From: Viridibacillus arvi
GTDB lineage: Bacteria > Bacillota > Bacilli > Bacillales_A > Planococcaceae
DNA length: 64,000 bases
Assembly (NCBI RefSeq): GCF_001274945.1
Contig: NZ_LILB01000005.1
Coordinates: 143,296 to 207,295, forward strand
Direction of reading: 5' to 3'
The number at the start of each line of letters is the position of its first letter. Within the stretch, counting starts at the first letter, position 1. The position numbers and the translations under genes were made by a program. Below, piece after piece: positions 23,536 to 33,432 of the stretch. The notes beneath the pieces were generated by a model that saw nothing but the letters and a program-made list of their open reading frames with translations, was not told the origin of the DNA and did not search any database.

Positions 23536-23752
23536 TAAATCACTTTCTTATATTATTTAAAATTATGTTATTCTGGCGATAAAAGGCTTAATCCATATAA
23601 GTAGTTACAATAGTTCAGGTAAAAAGATTCATAAACCGAAATAAATTAGGTGAAATTTATATCAATATTCCTTATAATATGTAAAGAGATGTAAGTTAAA
23701 AGTATTATTGTAAACTGTTATCATTAAATACAAATAGAAAGTAGTGATAGTA

Positions 23753-25438
23753 TTGAAGATAGGGAAAAAAATATTATTAGGATTTACTTTGATGGTTATT
23801 CTGATTGGGATCTCTTCTATTTTTACAGTAAAACATACTCGTGAAATAAATCAAAGTTTAGATGAATTGGTAGATAGACGATTTGTTCAAATTAGGTTAG
23901 TGGATGATATTCAATATGAAATGGCTCTACAAGGGTCATATTTACGTGGATATTTATTGCAAAAACATAGTAAATCATTGGAATCATTACGAGATCATCA
24001 AGTCATTTTTGATGAAAAATTAGCCGAACTAGAATCAATAGCCCAATCTAATACGATGAAGGAATTGGTAGCAGATTCAATCACTGCTAAACAAGAGTTC
24101 GATCGTTATACAAAAGAAACAATCTATGCACATCAAACAGGAAACGCAATTAAAGCAACCCAATTGATGAATGAACAAATACAGCCTATAAATGACAAAA
24201 TTTTAAGCAATGCTGAAGATATGCTTACATACCAAAACGAACAATTAGAGAAAATTCAACTTAATGCTATAGATAAAACAAATTACGCAACTCTTTCGGC
24301 AATTATTAATTTCATAGTAAATCTAGTTGTTGCAACGGTCATCTGTATCATTATTACACGAATGATTTCTACCCCTGTTCGTAAGTTAAATGAAGGGGTT
24401 AAGCTAATAGCAAAAGGCGATTTATCACAGCCTGAGATCATGATTCGTACGAAAGATGAACTTCGTGAACTAGCTGATTCGTTTAACGAGATGAAGCAGA
24501 ACTTACGTCATCTAATTCTGGCAACGAATAATAGTGCAGAACATTTATCCACTTCTGCAGCAGAATTATCCGCAAGTACAGAAGAAGTATCACAAACTTC
24601 AGAAAATGTTTCGACTAGTATAGAAACAACTTCGTTAAATGCTTCTATGTCATCTGCTGCAGCTAAAGAAAGTGTTATTGCTATGGACGAAACAGCTTCT
24701 GGGGTTCAGCGTATTACTGAATCAACGCAAACTTTACACACAACCGCAATTGATACACTTTCTATTGCAGAAGAAGGTCAAAATAAACTGATTGATGCTA
24801 AAGAACAAATGCAAAATATTTACGATGCAACTGTACTAGTAACAGAATTAACTAAACAACTCGGTTTACAAACTGCAGAAATTGAAAATATTACAAAAGT
24901 TATAACAGGAATAACTGAGCAAACGAATTTACTAGCTTTAAATGCAGCTATCGAAGCTGCACGTGCTGGAGAACATGGTAAAGGTTTTGCTGTTGTAGCA
25001 GATGAGGTACGGAAATTAGCAGAGGAATCGAAATTATCAGCCAACAAGATAGTTAACTTAACAGCCACTATTCAACGAGATACAAAAAATGTGGAAACCG
25101 GTGTTTCACAAGGTTTGAAGACTGTTGAAGAAGGTGTCAAAATCATTGAGCAAGCTGATGTCTCATTCCACTCAATCACAGGTGCTGTACGTTCAATGAC
25201 ATCCCAAATCGAGGACATTTCTGCTGCTTCCGAAGAAATTTCCGCAAGCGCTGAAGAAGTAGCCGCTTCTATATCAGAAATCGCGAACCACTCAGATGGT
25301 ACTTCAGTTCAAATTGAGGCAGTATCTAGCTCAATTGAAGAACAAGTAGCTTCAATGCAGGAAGTCCATAGCATTGCTCAAGATTTAAATGCAAAATCGG
25401 TATCTCTTCAAAAAGAAATTCAACAATTTAAGTTGTGA
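23753..25438 (+). CDS. Methyl-accepting chemotaxis protein
   Basis: About 561 residues from TTG 23753; a GTG at 23744 is a possible alternative. Two membrane helices (about 8-28 and 182-203) flank a four-helix-bundle extracellular sensor. A HAMP domain ([20 protein letters not shown]) leads to a long coiled signalling domain with the conserved hairpin tip [20 protein letters not shown]. Gln/Glu-rich methylation stretches are visible on both sides. It should couple through CheW/CheA to flagellar bias. Ligand unknown; the gene stands alone. Confidence 0.92.
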   Translation: MKIGKKILLGFTLMVILIGISSIFTVKHTREINQSLDELVDRRFVQIRLVDDIQYEMALQGSYLRGYLLQKHSKSLESLRDHQVIFDEKLAELESIAQSNTMKELVADSITAKQEFDRYTKETIYAHQTGNAIKATQLMNEQIQPINDKILSNAEDMLTYQNEQLEKIQLNAIDKTNYATLSAIINFIVNLVVATVICIIITRMISTPVRKLNEGVKLIAKGDLSQPEIMIRTKDELRELADSFNEMKQNLRHLILATNNSAEHLSTSAAELSASTEEVSQTSENVSTSIETTSLNASMSSAAAKESVIAMDETASGVQRITESTQTLHTTAIDTLSIAEEGQNKLIDAKEQMQNIYDATVLVTELTKQLGLQTAEIENITKVITGITEQTNLLALNAAIEAARAGEHGKGFAVVADEVRKLAEESKLSANKIVNLTATIQRDTKNVETGVSQGLKTVEEGVKIIEQADVSFHSITGAVRSMTSQIEDISAASEEISASAEEVAASISEIANHSDGTSVQIEAVSSSIEEQVASMQEVHSIAQDLNAKSVSLQKEIQQFKL

Positions 25439-25445
25439 TAATAGG

Positions 25446-25474
25446 GCCCATGGAAATCGTAATTTTCCATGGGC
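25446..25474 (+). terminator. Terminator of the chemoreceptor gene
   Basis: Stem GCCCATGGAAA / TTTCCATGGGC followed by T6. Confidence 0.85.
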
Positions 25475-25682
25475 TTTTTTGATTCTTGCTAATACTATGT
25501 AAATAGTTTAAAGCCTTTTACTTAAACTCACTTTATTGTAATTTACATGAATGTCTACGTCTTAGTAGATCTTTATATGTGTCTATAACTCCATTAATTC
25601 TTTAGTATCAATCTTTTTCTTTTACATTTTCTCTCAATCTATTTACACTTAGTATAAACTACATATATTGGAGGAGAGTCAG

Positions 25683-26633
25683 ATGGAAAAGATCGAACAA
25701 ATTAGCGAAGGGTTGTACTGCATCGATACGTATGATTTAGGACGACCAAATCGGACTAGTTCTTATTTGTTAAAAGATAAAAAAATTGCATTAATCGAAA
25801 CATCTGCTAGTCCTTCTGTACCTTATATTATGAAGGGACTTCAGGCGCTAGGAGTGACCCCTGAAGATGTAGACTATTTAATATTGACACATATCCATTT
25901 GGATCATGCAGGTGGTGCTGGGTTATTTATGGAGAAATGTAAAAATGCAGAACTAATTGTGCATCCAAAAGGAGCACGTCATTTAGTGGATCCTAGTCGC
26001 CTCATCGCCAGTGCAAAGTCTGTTTATGGGGATCAATTTGAAACTCTATTTGACCCTATTTTACCTGTAGAAGAGGCACGAATGAGAACCGTTGAAAATG
26101 GGGATCAACTCGTACTCGGTGAAACAACTTTAGCTTTCTATCATACAAAAGGTCATGCGAATCACCATATCTCTATCCATGATAGTAAGAGCAATGGGAT
26201 TTTTGTTGGAGATACGACTGGAGTTTATTATCCGGAACTTTTGGAAGAAGACTTCGACTTAATCCTTCCTTCTACGTCACCAAATCAATTCGACCCTGAT
26301 GCAATGGAACAGTCAATTCAGTTTTATGAAAAACTTGCGCCAAGCCAGCTATACTTTGGCCATTATGGTGTTTACTATGAGCCAGATATGGCATATGAGC
26401 AAGTTCGCTACTGGTTACCAATCTTCTTAGAAGAAGGTAAAAAAGCAATGGCGGCAAAAGAGGAGTTTTATGCTAGATCACGCGATTTAGAAAAACGTTT
26501 GAATGCACTTGTAAATGATTATGTGTTACAACGTGGTTTATTGCTCAGTCATCCTGTTTTCAAAGTGGTACCTCTAGATACAGCAGTCTCTGCTATGGGA
26601 ATCATTGATTATTTGGTAAAATTAGAAGGATAA
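25683..26633 (+). CDS. Metallo-beta-lactamase-fold hydrolase
   Basis: 316 residues from ATG 25683 behind GGAGGAGAG. The metal-binding signature THIHLDHAGG gives H70, H72, D74 and H75; further ligands lie in TKGHANHH, GDTTG and a late GHYGVYY. This dinuclear zinc fold hydrolyses esters, lactones or thioesters. A C-terminal helical extension of about 80 residues marks the uncharacterised YqjP-like branch. It is monocistronic, ended by a strong hairpin. Substrate unknown. Confidence 0.87.
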   Translation: MEKIEQISEGLYCIDTYDLGRPNRTSSYLLKDKKIALIETSASPSVPYIMKGLQALGVTPEDVDYLILTHIHLDHAGGAGLFMEKCKNAELIVHPKGARHLVDPSRLIASAKSVYGDQFETLFDPILPVEEARMRTVENGDQLVLGETTLAFYHTKGHANHHISIHDSKSNGIFVGDTTGVYYPELLEEDFDLILPSTSPNQFDPDAMEQSIQFYEKLAPSQLYFGHYGVYYEPDMAYEQVRYWLPIFLEEGKKAMAAKEEFYARSRDLEKRLNALVNDYVLQRGLLLSHPVFKVVPLDTAVSAMGIIDYLVKLEG

Positions 26634-26639
26634 GATAAT

Positions 26640-26681
26640 AAAGAAGCAGGTTTGCAATTTAAGTTGCAGTCCTGCTTCTTT
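26640..26681 (+). terminator. Terminator of the MBL-fold gene
   Basis: Stem AAGAAGCAGG.TTGCA / TTGCA..CCTGCTTCTT followed by TTATC. Confidence 0.75.
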
Positions 26682-26767
26682 ATCTGTATATATTTGTTTA
26701 CTTTTAGTTCGATGTTTCCTAGTATTCTAATTTTCACTATTAAATAACGATTGCTCAAGATATTCAT

Positions 26768-27052
26768 CTAAAACTCTACTTTAAATTTCGCTATTTGATC
26801 ACTTAATTCAACGAACCAATTTTTATCATTAGTATCTAATGCTAATTCTTGTAGTGCTAGTAAATCTTGTAGTTGCAATTTGTCTTCGTCATTTAGGATT
26901 AAATTTTCGAATTGAACAATGCGATCTTTTTGCTGTACACCATCAAAAAATTTAACAACTGCTGCTCTTCCCTCTGGATCGATAGATAAAATATAACCAT
27001 CAAGGTTTTGAGAAATCACCCATTTACCAATATCCTTTTTCATTAATTCCAT
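26768..27052 (-). CDS. IDEAL-domain-like small protein
   Basis: 94 residues from ATG 27052 (AAAGGA at about nine bases); the frame extends to 27139, but that part has no ribosome site. The C-terminal segment LQELALDTNDKNWFVELSDQI resembles the IDEAL motif found in small Bacillales adaptor proteins such as ComK-regulating YpiB/YlbF-neighbour proteins. The N-terminal part (DIGKWVISQNLDGYILSIDP) looks like a small beta barrel. It may act as a protein-interaction module. Moderate confidence. Confidence 0.65.
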   Translation of the reverse strand: MELMKKDIGKWVISQNLDGYILSIDPEGRAAVVKFFDGVQQKDRIVQFENLILNDEDKLQLQDLLALQELALDTNDKNWFVELSDQIAKFKVEF

Positions 27053-27444
27053 CTGCATCATTCCTTTCACTAGCTCGAATTTGTGTAGATTCATTTGCTG
27101 GCTTCTAGAAAATACAAAAAAATCCGCTTGCATGTACATGACTTCATATTCAGAATTTTTACCTTCTAAAATGATTTCAATAAGCTTAGCGGATAATTTT
27201 AGTTTTTAGTGTTACTATATTTTATCACTTATTTTCTGAATAGTAAATTAATTAATAGTGAATATAATCTATTTATATTTATGATGAATAAGACGTAAAT
27301 ATACCGTTTAACTCTCTATGAAGTTGTACCTTTGAAATAAATTTTAATCAAATTAATACAGGGACTCCTATTAATGAACAAATAGAAACAGCATTTTATT
27401 AATTTACACGTTAGTTTGTGGATTTTAAAAATAATCAGCTAATA
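27053..27444. other. Gap with no gene seen
   Basis: AT-rich promoter DNA for the IDEAL-like gene, then sequence with no frame, hairpin or repeat that I can support. Confidence 0.5.
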
Positions 27445-27999
27445 TTATCTGTTGTTCAACCAAAGAAGGAGTTCTTCATGTTTATAGTGATTCTCAGTTT
27501 CTGAAATAATTTGAGCAAGGAGAATATCAAGGGAATCCGTTAATGAATTTATGGTTTGTTGGACAAAACCATCCTCAAATTGATCTAACGGCTTAGGTAA
27601 CTCATCTTCGTCTAAAATAAAGTAATCTCCATTCGGAAGGACCAAAATATCAATTATCAAGTCCTCAAACGATACCAAATTATCAATCATATATGTGTTT
27701 TTTACGATATTAAAATAGGAACCTATATAATTTCCCTTATTATCTCTCCAGATATATAAATTATATGGACGATCCTTCCAGTAATACGCAATTGTATAAC
27801 TACCTTTAGATATAGTTAACTTTGTTTGTTGATTTGCTATCATCGTAAAGGAATCCAATATTTCATGAAAAAGTACGAAATTTTGATTTTGTGCTTTTAA
27901 CAGCATACAACTATACTCTACAACTGTGGAGTCATACCGTATTTTTCTTTCTATTATTTTATCCCCACGTTGAATTGTTGGTATTCTTAAATTGGTCAT
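27445..27999 (-). CDS. DUF402 family protein
   Basis: 184 residues with a DUF402/FomD-like domain: YYWKDRPYNLYIWRDNKGNY followed by an acidic face ILVLPNGDYFILDEDELPKP that coordinates metal in the family. Several relatives (YgaC/YjjG-type) hydrolyse nucleoside di- and triphosphates. The C-terminal helix contributes to the fold. Stands alone. The substrate is not known. Confidence 0.78.
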   Translation of the reverse strand: MTNLRIPTIQRGDKIIERKIRYDSTVVEYSCMLLKAQNQNFVLFHEILDSFTMIANQQTKLTISKGSYTIAYYWKDRPYNLYIWRDNKGNYIGSYFNIVKNTYMIDNLVSFEDLIIDILVLPNGDYFILDEDELPKPLDQFEDGFVQQTINSLTDSLDILLAQIISETENHYKHEELLLWLNNR

Positions 28000-28028
28000 A
28001 ACTTAAGTTTCCCCTCTCATTAAATACT

Positions 28029-28145
28029 CTATTCCACACCTATAGTCATCGAACTTCGCTTAACATGGATCTCTGTTACTTCGATCTGATCTCTCTCTTT
28101 TTCCATTGCGATATACAAGTTTTGATCTGCTCGTTTCACCGCTTC
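28029..28145 (-). pseudogene. C-terminal remnant of a GGDEF diguanylate cyclase
   Basis: 38 codons ending at TAG 28029 read EAVKRADQNLYIAMEKERDQ and then IEVTEIHVKRSSMTIGVE. The first part is the conserved last helix of GGDEF domains (usually EAVKRADQALYxAKxxGR). An in-frame TAA at 28146 marks the break, and the GGDEF core is absent. A deletion relic. Confidence 0.55.
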
Positions 28146-28547
28146 TTATATAGTTCTATCTTTTTTTCAATTCGGCAAAACCAACCGATAGATTCAATAA
28201 AATCGATTGAAGCATAATTACTACCCCTTTTATAATAACTTCTAAAAAACAAATGAATCTGTGCTGTTTTTTAATTAACTTTGGAATTTATTTTCAATTG
28301 ATTTACTACATTTCATTTGGATTTTTTAACTTTCCCTTCAACATTTTTATGATATCATAAAATATCTCTTAGACACACCACTGAAGCAGTTCTATTGAAC
28401 CATTAGTATTCTATGAACATTTTTCACCTTTTTAACTATAAATAAACTATAAACTTGTCTTCAAACTATAATCGTCGTAAAATTGATAATATAAGCTCAT
28501 TAGTTATCGAAGTATCAAAAATATTCTTTTGTATAGGAGATATAGTT
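28146..28547. other. Gap with no intact gene
   Basis: AT-rich DNA between the cyclase remnant and the phosphatase start; AGGAGA at about 28537 belongs to the phosphatase. A frame extends 31 codons upstream of the phosphatase ATG but has no ribosome site. Confidence 0.5.
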
Positions 28548-29021
28548 ATGATTAACGTTTTATTTGTCTGCCTTGGGAACATTTGTCGCTCACCGATGGC
28601 CGAAGCATTATTCCGTGACTTATTAAAGAAAGAAAACTTAGATGACAAAGTGACAGTTGATTCTGCGGCTACTGGATCATGGCATATTGGAGAACGCCCC
28701 CATGAAGGTACGCTTGCTATTTTGGAGAAAAACAATATTTCTTCTGCTGGTATGGCTGGTCGTCAATTGAAAAAAGAAGATTTCGAGCAATTTGAATATA
28801 TAGTAGGTATGGATAATAGTAATATCATGAATATTTACGAAATGACAGGCCAACCTAATCATCCGAAAATCATACGTCTACTCGATTTAACTGATCATAA
28901 AAAAGATGTCCCTGATCCATATTTCACTGGAGACTTCCAGGAGACATATGACCTTGTTACTGACGGTTGCCACGCATTACTTGAAAAAATTCGTAGTGAA
29001 CACAATTTAACTAATTCATAA
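28548..29021 (+). CDS. Low-molecular-weight protein-tyrosine-phosphatase
   Basis: 157 residues from ATG 28548 with AGGAGA upstream. The P-loop CLGNICRS gives nucleophile Cys8 and Arg14, and the general acid lies in DVPDPYF. Full length for the family. It dephosphorylates tyrosine (or arginine, as YwlE does) on proteins or exopolysaccharide kinases. No kinase gene is adjacent, so its partner cannot be named. Ends in a strong terminator. Confidence 0.93.
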   Translation: MINVLFVCLGNICRSPMAEALFRDLLKKENLDDKVTVDSAATGSWHIGERPHEGTLAILEKNNISSAGMAGRQLKKEDFEQFEYIVGMDNSNIMNIYEMTGQPNHPKIIRLLDLTDHKKDVPDPYFTGDFQETYDLVTDGCHALLEKIRSEHNLTNS

Positions 29022-29023
29022 GA

Positions 29024-29055
29024 AAATCCCGCCAATATATCATTTGGCGGGATTT
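29024..29055 (+). terminator. Terminator of the phosphatase gene
   Basis: Stem AAATCCCGCCAA / TTGGCGGGATTT followed by CATTTTT. Confidence 0.85.
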
Positions 29056-29150
29056 CATTTTTATAACAATTGAGAAATAAAGAACAACCAATCTTTCAAA
29101 ATTAATTGTTATAATAGATTTATATTTTTTTCAACTTAGGAGGACCACAT

Positions 29151-29972
29151 ATGGATTTTGTAGCCATTGATATAGAAACTGCCAACCAATGGCGCGACAG
29201 TATTTGTTCGATCGGATTAGTAAAAGTGGTGAATGGAGAAATACAAGACACCCTATATACATATATCAATCCAGAACAACCATTTGATGAATATCATACA
29301 CATCAACATGGCTTAACAGCGGAAATGGTACAACATGCGCCGACCTTTAAAGAATTCTATCCAACATTATGTCGTTGGTTAAACAATCAATTTGTTGTTG
29401 CGCATTATGTCAAATATGATGAAAATGTCATTCAAGAATCATGCGAGAGTATTCAACAACTTTCCCCTTATTGTCGATACGGATGTTCATTCGAGTTAGC
29501 ACAAAAAGCATTCCCAAATCTATCAAATTATAAATTAACCTCTGTTGCATCTAATTTATCAATCCCATTATCTATGGAGAATGCTGACTTGATTGCTAGC
29601 ATTGTACTTACAATTAGTAAAATGAAAAATATTCAACAAATAAATAGATTATTTAATTCTACTTTCGAAAATAGTCAAAATGTAACTTTAAGTATGAATG
29701 CGCCTTTTTTCAAAGGAAAAACGGTTGTCTTTACAGGTGGCTTACAAGGTATGACTCGTTCCTCTGCTGCACAAAAATTACGGCAAGCTGGCGGTATATT
29801 TAGCAATATAGTATCTAAACAGACCAATTATTTAGTCATTAGTCGTAATAGTATTGAACACTCAGAGTCCGGTCATAAAAGTAGTAAATTTCAGAAAGCT
29901 GAACATCTTATTGCTACAGGACACTCGATTCAACTTATGCATGAAGAACTTTTTATTGAAAAATTGAAATAG
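29151..29972 (+). CDS. DnaQ-like exonuclease fused to BRCT domain
   Basis: 273 residues. The N-terminal RNase-T/DnaQ fold (~1-165) has motif I DIET and motif II in VVAHYVKYDENV. A C-terminal BRCT domain (~185-270, FKGKTVVFTGGLQGMTRSSA) resembles the NAD+-ligase BRCT and may bind DNA ends. In the third exonuclease motif the usual His before the last Asp is not seen (SMENADLIA), so activity may be reduced. It could act in DNA repair. AGGAGG ribosome site and own promoter gap. Confidence 0.82.
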   Translation: MDFVAIDIETANQWRDSICSIGLVKVVNGEIQDTLYTYINPEQPFDEYHTHQHGLTAEMVQHAPTFKEFYPTLCRWLNNQFVVAHYVKYDENVIQESCESIQQLSPYCRYGCSFELAQKAFPNLSNYKLTSVASNLSIPLSMENADLIASIVLTISKMKNIQQINRLFNSTFENSQNVTLSMNAPFFKGKTVVFTGGLQGMTRSSAAQKLRQAGGIFSNIVSKQTNYLVISRNSIEHSESGHKSSKFQKAEHLIATGHSIQLMHEELFIEKLK

Positions 29973-30040
29973 AGTTTGGAATAAGCACTACTGAACAAAT
30001 TTAATCTAACGAACGTAATATCTGTTATTTCCCAATATAA

Positions 30041-30068
30041 AAGAGCCAGCATAAAAATGCTGGCTCTT
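30041..30068. terminator. Bidirectional terminator
   Basis: 12-bp perfect stem AAGAGCCAGCAT / ATGCTGGCTCTT with a 4-base loop, between convergent genes. Confidence 0.8.
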
Positions 30069-30092
30069 AGCTTCTTGATTTTGCAATAAATT

Positions 30093-30596
30093 TTAGAAAA
30101 ACCTCCAGAAGTAGAGGTCTTCCGTTTCTTTATAGATTTCTGCTCCTGATTTTTCTAACACCCTGTGTGATGCAATATTGGTTTTATCAGTATCTGCTAT
30201 AACAAACCTAACATCAGGCTGATTTAACAACCAACTTTTAATATTATTAACGGCTTCAGTCATATAGCCTTTTCCCTGATATTGAGGAAGAGTGTAATAA
30301 CCAATAATTACTTCACCATCTTCATTTGGGCGACCTTTTAACATGATACCACCAACTGTACAGTTTTTATCTCTCGATATAATTAGCCAATTGGTGCACC
30401 ATATATAATCTTGCTGATTCTCCATTACTTTTGATAGCCTGAATTTCAGAGCTAGTTTAAGCTCTTCATTCAAGAATTCATTTGATTCATTTAAAGATAA
30501 ACTTCTTTCCATTTCTTTTTGATTATCAATTAGTAATTTCAAGTTTTCTGGATTTAATGGGATTAGTTTTAGTCTTTCTGTATTTAATTCAACCAT
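30093..30596 (-). CDS. GNAT family N-acetyltransferase (RimJ/RimL-like)
   Basis: 167 residues with ERLKLIPL at the start and the acetyl-CoA motif LPQYQGKGYMTEAV, then DTDKTNIASHRVLEKSGAE typical of the ribosomal-protein-acetyltransferase branch. Expected to acetylate a protein N-terminus or small amine in the cytoplasm. Monocistronic, convergent with the exonuclease gene. Substrate unknown. Confidence 0.88.
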   Translation of the reverse strand: MVELNTERLKLIPLNPENLKLLIDNQKEMERSLSLNESNEFLNEELKLALKFRLSKVMENQQDYIWCTNWLIISRDKNCTVGGIMLKGRPNEDGEVIIGYYTLPQYQGKGYMTEAVNNIKSWLLNQPDVRFVIADTDKTNIASHRVLEKSGAEIYKETEDLYFWRFF

Positions 30597-30803
30597 TCTT
30601 CCACTCCTATCATAATTTTCACGTCACTTATATAAACTCATAAGCAAAATTATAAATAGGTATTTATTATTGGCAGCAACCTCCAGTATAATTGTTTATT
30701 TATTCTATCATCGGAAGAATTACTTTACAATATTTTCAAACTTAAATCATTTGACACATTGAACAAATACCAAATACATATTGAATAATCAATAGATAAG
30801 ACC

Positions 30804-30928
30804 GTTGATTTCCGCTACGGTGGACGCTTTCCGCGGGCGGGCGCCAAGTCGCTTCGTCGCTACGCTCCTGCAGGGTCTTGGACTGTCCCGCTTTTCCCGC
30901 AGGAGTCGCCACCTCCGTTCCAATCAAC
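30804..30928. repeat. High-GC palindromic dispersed element
   Basis: About 125 bp, much richer in G+C than its surroundings, bounded by GTTGATT and AATCAAC and holding TTTCCGCGGGCGGGC, CTTCGTCGCTACGCTCC and CTTTTCCCGCAGGAGTCGCC. I recognise this pattern as a mobile-looking intergenic repeat common in Bacillaceae and Planococcaceae. It has no coding capacity of its own. Confidence 0.75.
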
Positions 30929-30977
30929 TACTCATGTAATAAAACAAATTATTATTCAAACTAGCTTTTTTGATAGT

Positions 30978-32729
30978 CTACTCTACTTCAACAGCAATGT
31001 GTTTGAAATTTACTACATCAAATAATCCGGTATCTGTTAGTTTTATGTCTGGTATTACAGGTAAGCTAATGAACGATAGTGTCAGAAATAGATGAAAGTC
31101 TAAATCTGGGTTGAGCTGTAATAATGCTTCATGCAATTCGTACAGTTGTTTTTTGGCAATAGGAGCTGGTTGATCTGTCATTAGCCCTGCAACTGGCAAA
31201 GGAAGAGCACTTAATATTTGTCCTTCTGCTACAACAACATAGCCTCCTTGCATATTCTGCAATGCTTCAACAGCAAGTAACATATCCTCGTCATTTGTTC
31301 CTAGCACAAGTGCATTGTGAGAATCGTGAGCAACAGTAGTCGCAACAGCTCCCTTTCGAAGTCCAAAGCCATGTGTGATACCAAGACCAATATTCCCAAG
31401 TTGATGATGACGTTCAATAACAGCCAACTTCAACATATCATTTTCTACTGAGGGTATGAAAACACCATCTTCAACAGTAACATCAGCTATCAACTTCGTC
31501 GTCATAATCTGATTTGGTTGAATTTCAATAACATTCGCTTTTGAGCCTTTAATAAAAGGAATCGCCAGATCGGATTCAGTCAATGCGGGAATATTAACAG
31601 ATTGCAGAATAGCAGTTGGAACATAATTTTCTCTTTGCTTCTTTTGTAGTATCTGACCATGTTCGGCAACCTTTTTGCCATTTTTCCATACAGTTTTTGG
31701 CTCACAACTATTGAGATCTTCGAGTAGAATAAAGTCTGCAATAAATCCTTCCGCTAAAGCACCCTTATGTAGTAGTTGATAGCAATTGGCTGCATTAAGT
31801 GTGGCTAATTGGATTGCTTGTAGCGGTTCCATTCCCTCTTCAATTGCGAGTGCAATGTCATAATTAATACTACCCTCTTGCATGAGTTCGTCAAGATGTT
31901 TATCATCTGTACAAAATAAGAAGCGATGTGCATTTGTCGGTGTTACTGCAGGTAGTAATGCACGAAGATTTTTGGCTGCAGAACCTTCACGAATGAGTAC
32001 ATACATACCTTGCTTCACACGATTTCTAGCCTCATCTGCCGTTACACATTCATGATCGGTTTGAATACCAGCGGCACGATATCCTCGTATTTGCTGAGGG
32101 GATAATCCCGCACCATGGCCATCGATAATTCTCTTAGTAGATTCAGTTTGTTCAATTTTTGCAAGCATCTTTTCATTAGCTTCTAATACGGCTGGAAAAT
32201 CCATAACTTCAGCTAAACCAAGTACATCTGGATGAGTTAAGAATGGCGCTAAATTCTTAGCTTCTAACACTGCTCCAGAATTTTCAAATGATGTTGAAGG
32301 GACACTCGATGGTAGCATTACATGAATATCCATCGCTGCATTTTTAGCATTATCTAACATGTATTGAATCCCATTTACCCCAGAGACGTTAGCAATTTCA
32401 TGTGGATCTGTAATCACCGTCGTAATTCCATGTGGTAGTAAAATACAGCTAAATTCAGATGGCGTTAACATCGATGATTCAATATGGATATGACCGTCAA
32501 TAAGGCCTGGAATAACATATCTTCCTTGCGCATCTTCTTCATGCTCTGCTTCAAATTGACCATCAGGATCAATTGCCACAATGTATTCTTCTGAGACAAC
32601 AACATCAGCCATTCTCCATTGTAAGTTGAATACATCAGCTACCTGAGCATTTCGTAATATAAAATCAGCTTTTACTTTCTTTTGTGAACATAAAATTCTG
32701 CGTTGCCTACTAGTTATTTGGGGATTCAT
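30978..32729 (-). CDS. ade: Adenine deaminase
   Basis: 583 residues from ATG 32729 with AGGAGGT upstream. Amidohydrolase family: metal-binding HIHIESSM, ITDPHEIANV, a later DGHGAGLS and CTDDKHLDEL, plus the C-terminal half peculiar to AdeC enzymes (HDSHNALVLGTND). It converts adenine to hypoxanthine and ammonia in purine salvage, in the cytoplasm with a binuclear metal centre. The gene is alone. I see no purine riboswitch in the short leader. Confidence 0.95.
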   Translation of the reverse strand: MNPQITSRQRRILCSQKKVKADFILRNAQVADVFNLQWRMADVVVSEEYIVAIDPDGQFEAEHEEDAQGRYVIPGLIDGHIHIESSMLTPSEFSCILLPHGITTVITDPHEIANVSGVNGIQYMLDNAKNAAMDIHVMLPSSVPSTSFENSGAVLEAKNLAPFLTHPDVLGLAEVMDFPAVLEANEKMLAKIEQTESTKRIIDGHGAGLSPQQIRGYRAAGIQTDHECVTADEARNRVKQGMYVLIREGSAAKNLRALLPAVTPTNAHRFLFCTDDKHLDELMQEGSINYDIALAIEEGMEPLQAIQLATLNAANCYQLLHKGALAEGFIADFILLEDLNSCEPKTVWKNGKKVAEHGQILQKKQRENYVPTAILQSVNIPALTESDLAIPFIKGSKANVIEIQPNQIMTTKLIADVTVEDGVFIPSVENDMLKLAVIERHHQLGNIGLGITHGFGLRKGAVATTVAHDSHNALVLGTNDEDMLLAVEALQNMQGGYVVVAEGQILSALPLPVAGLMTDQPAPIAKKQLYELHEALLQLNPDLDFHLFLTLSFISLPVIPDIKLTDTGLFDVVNFKHIAVEVE

Positions 32730-32884
32730 CAAGATACCTCCTAATTGTTCTGTAGTAACCTTTTTATATTTATACCATAAATATACTTGCAACAATAATT
32801 ACTAATGTTAAAAATGGAGTATTTTAGTAATTATTATGAAACTTTCTCTTTCTTCGTTCGTAAACAAATAAAGGGGGTTATCAC

Positions 32885-33379
32885 ATGTTCAATCAACCTA
32901 AGTTAGTTATTCCCCGTTCTGCTGTGAGAACGACATTTGATATTTTGGCTATCGGAATATTTGTAGTAGCAATTATTTATGGAATTACACAATGGTCTAA
33001 TCTACCTTCTGAAGTTCCAACACATTATAATGCATTGGGTGTACCAGATGACTGGGGCCCGAGATGGATGTTCTTTTTACCACCAATTATAGGAGTAGTA
33101 TTATGGTTATTCTGTCATGTACTAGAGCAAAAACCACATTTGCATAACTATAGTACATTAACAGCTGACAATACAGAAAGGCTTTATAAGAATTCTATGT
33201 TACTATTAAATTTTGTAAAAAATGAAATTCTATTGTTTTTCGCCTTTAATATGTGGACTGATGTGCATGTAGCCCGTGGTGGTGAAAGTTTTCTTGGAGT
33301 CTATGAGATGCCACTTTTCCTTGCTATCCTATTCGGTACGATCATTTTCTTTGTCGTACGATTTTTCAAGCTCAGATAA
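32885..33379 (+). CDS. DUF1648 membrane protein
   Basis: 164 residues with four hydrophobic segments. The N-terminal part has the DUF1648 signature: a helix followed by LPSEVPTHYNALGVPDDWGP, the polar loop shared with YhdP/SdpI-type proteins, then membrane helices. Cytoplasmic membrane protein; relatives include immunity-type SdpI, but this protein lacks the rest of SdpI. Ribosome site AAAGGGGG. Function not assigned. Confidence 0.8.
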   Translation: MFNQPKLVIPRSAVRTTFDILAIGIFVVAIIYGITQWSNLPSEVPTHYNALGVPDDWGPRWMFFLPPIIGVVLWLFCHVLEQKPHLHNYSTLTADNTERLYKNSMLLLNFVKNEILLFFAFNMWTDVHVARGGESFLGVYEMPLFLAILFGTIIFFVVRFFKLR

Positions 33380-33390
33380 TAGATTAAAAG

Positions 33391-33416
33391 CTCAAGCCAT
33401 ACAAATTTGGCTTGAG
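33391..33416 (+). terminator. Terminator of the DUF1648 gene
   Basis: Stem CTCAAGCCA / TGGCTTGAG with a T-run after it; reads both ways between convergent genes. Confidence 0.8.
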
Positions 33417-33432
33417 ATTTTTTGTATTTTCT

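Noticed and set aside
32730-32884. Purine riboswitch before adenine deaminase
   Set aside because: No conserved purine-aptamer core sequences in the short leader.
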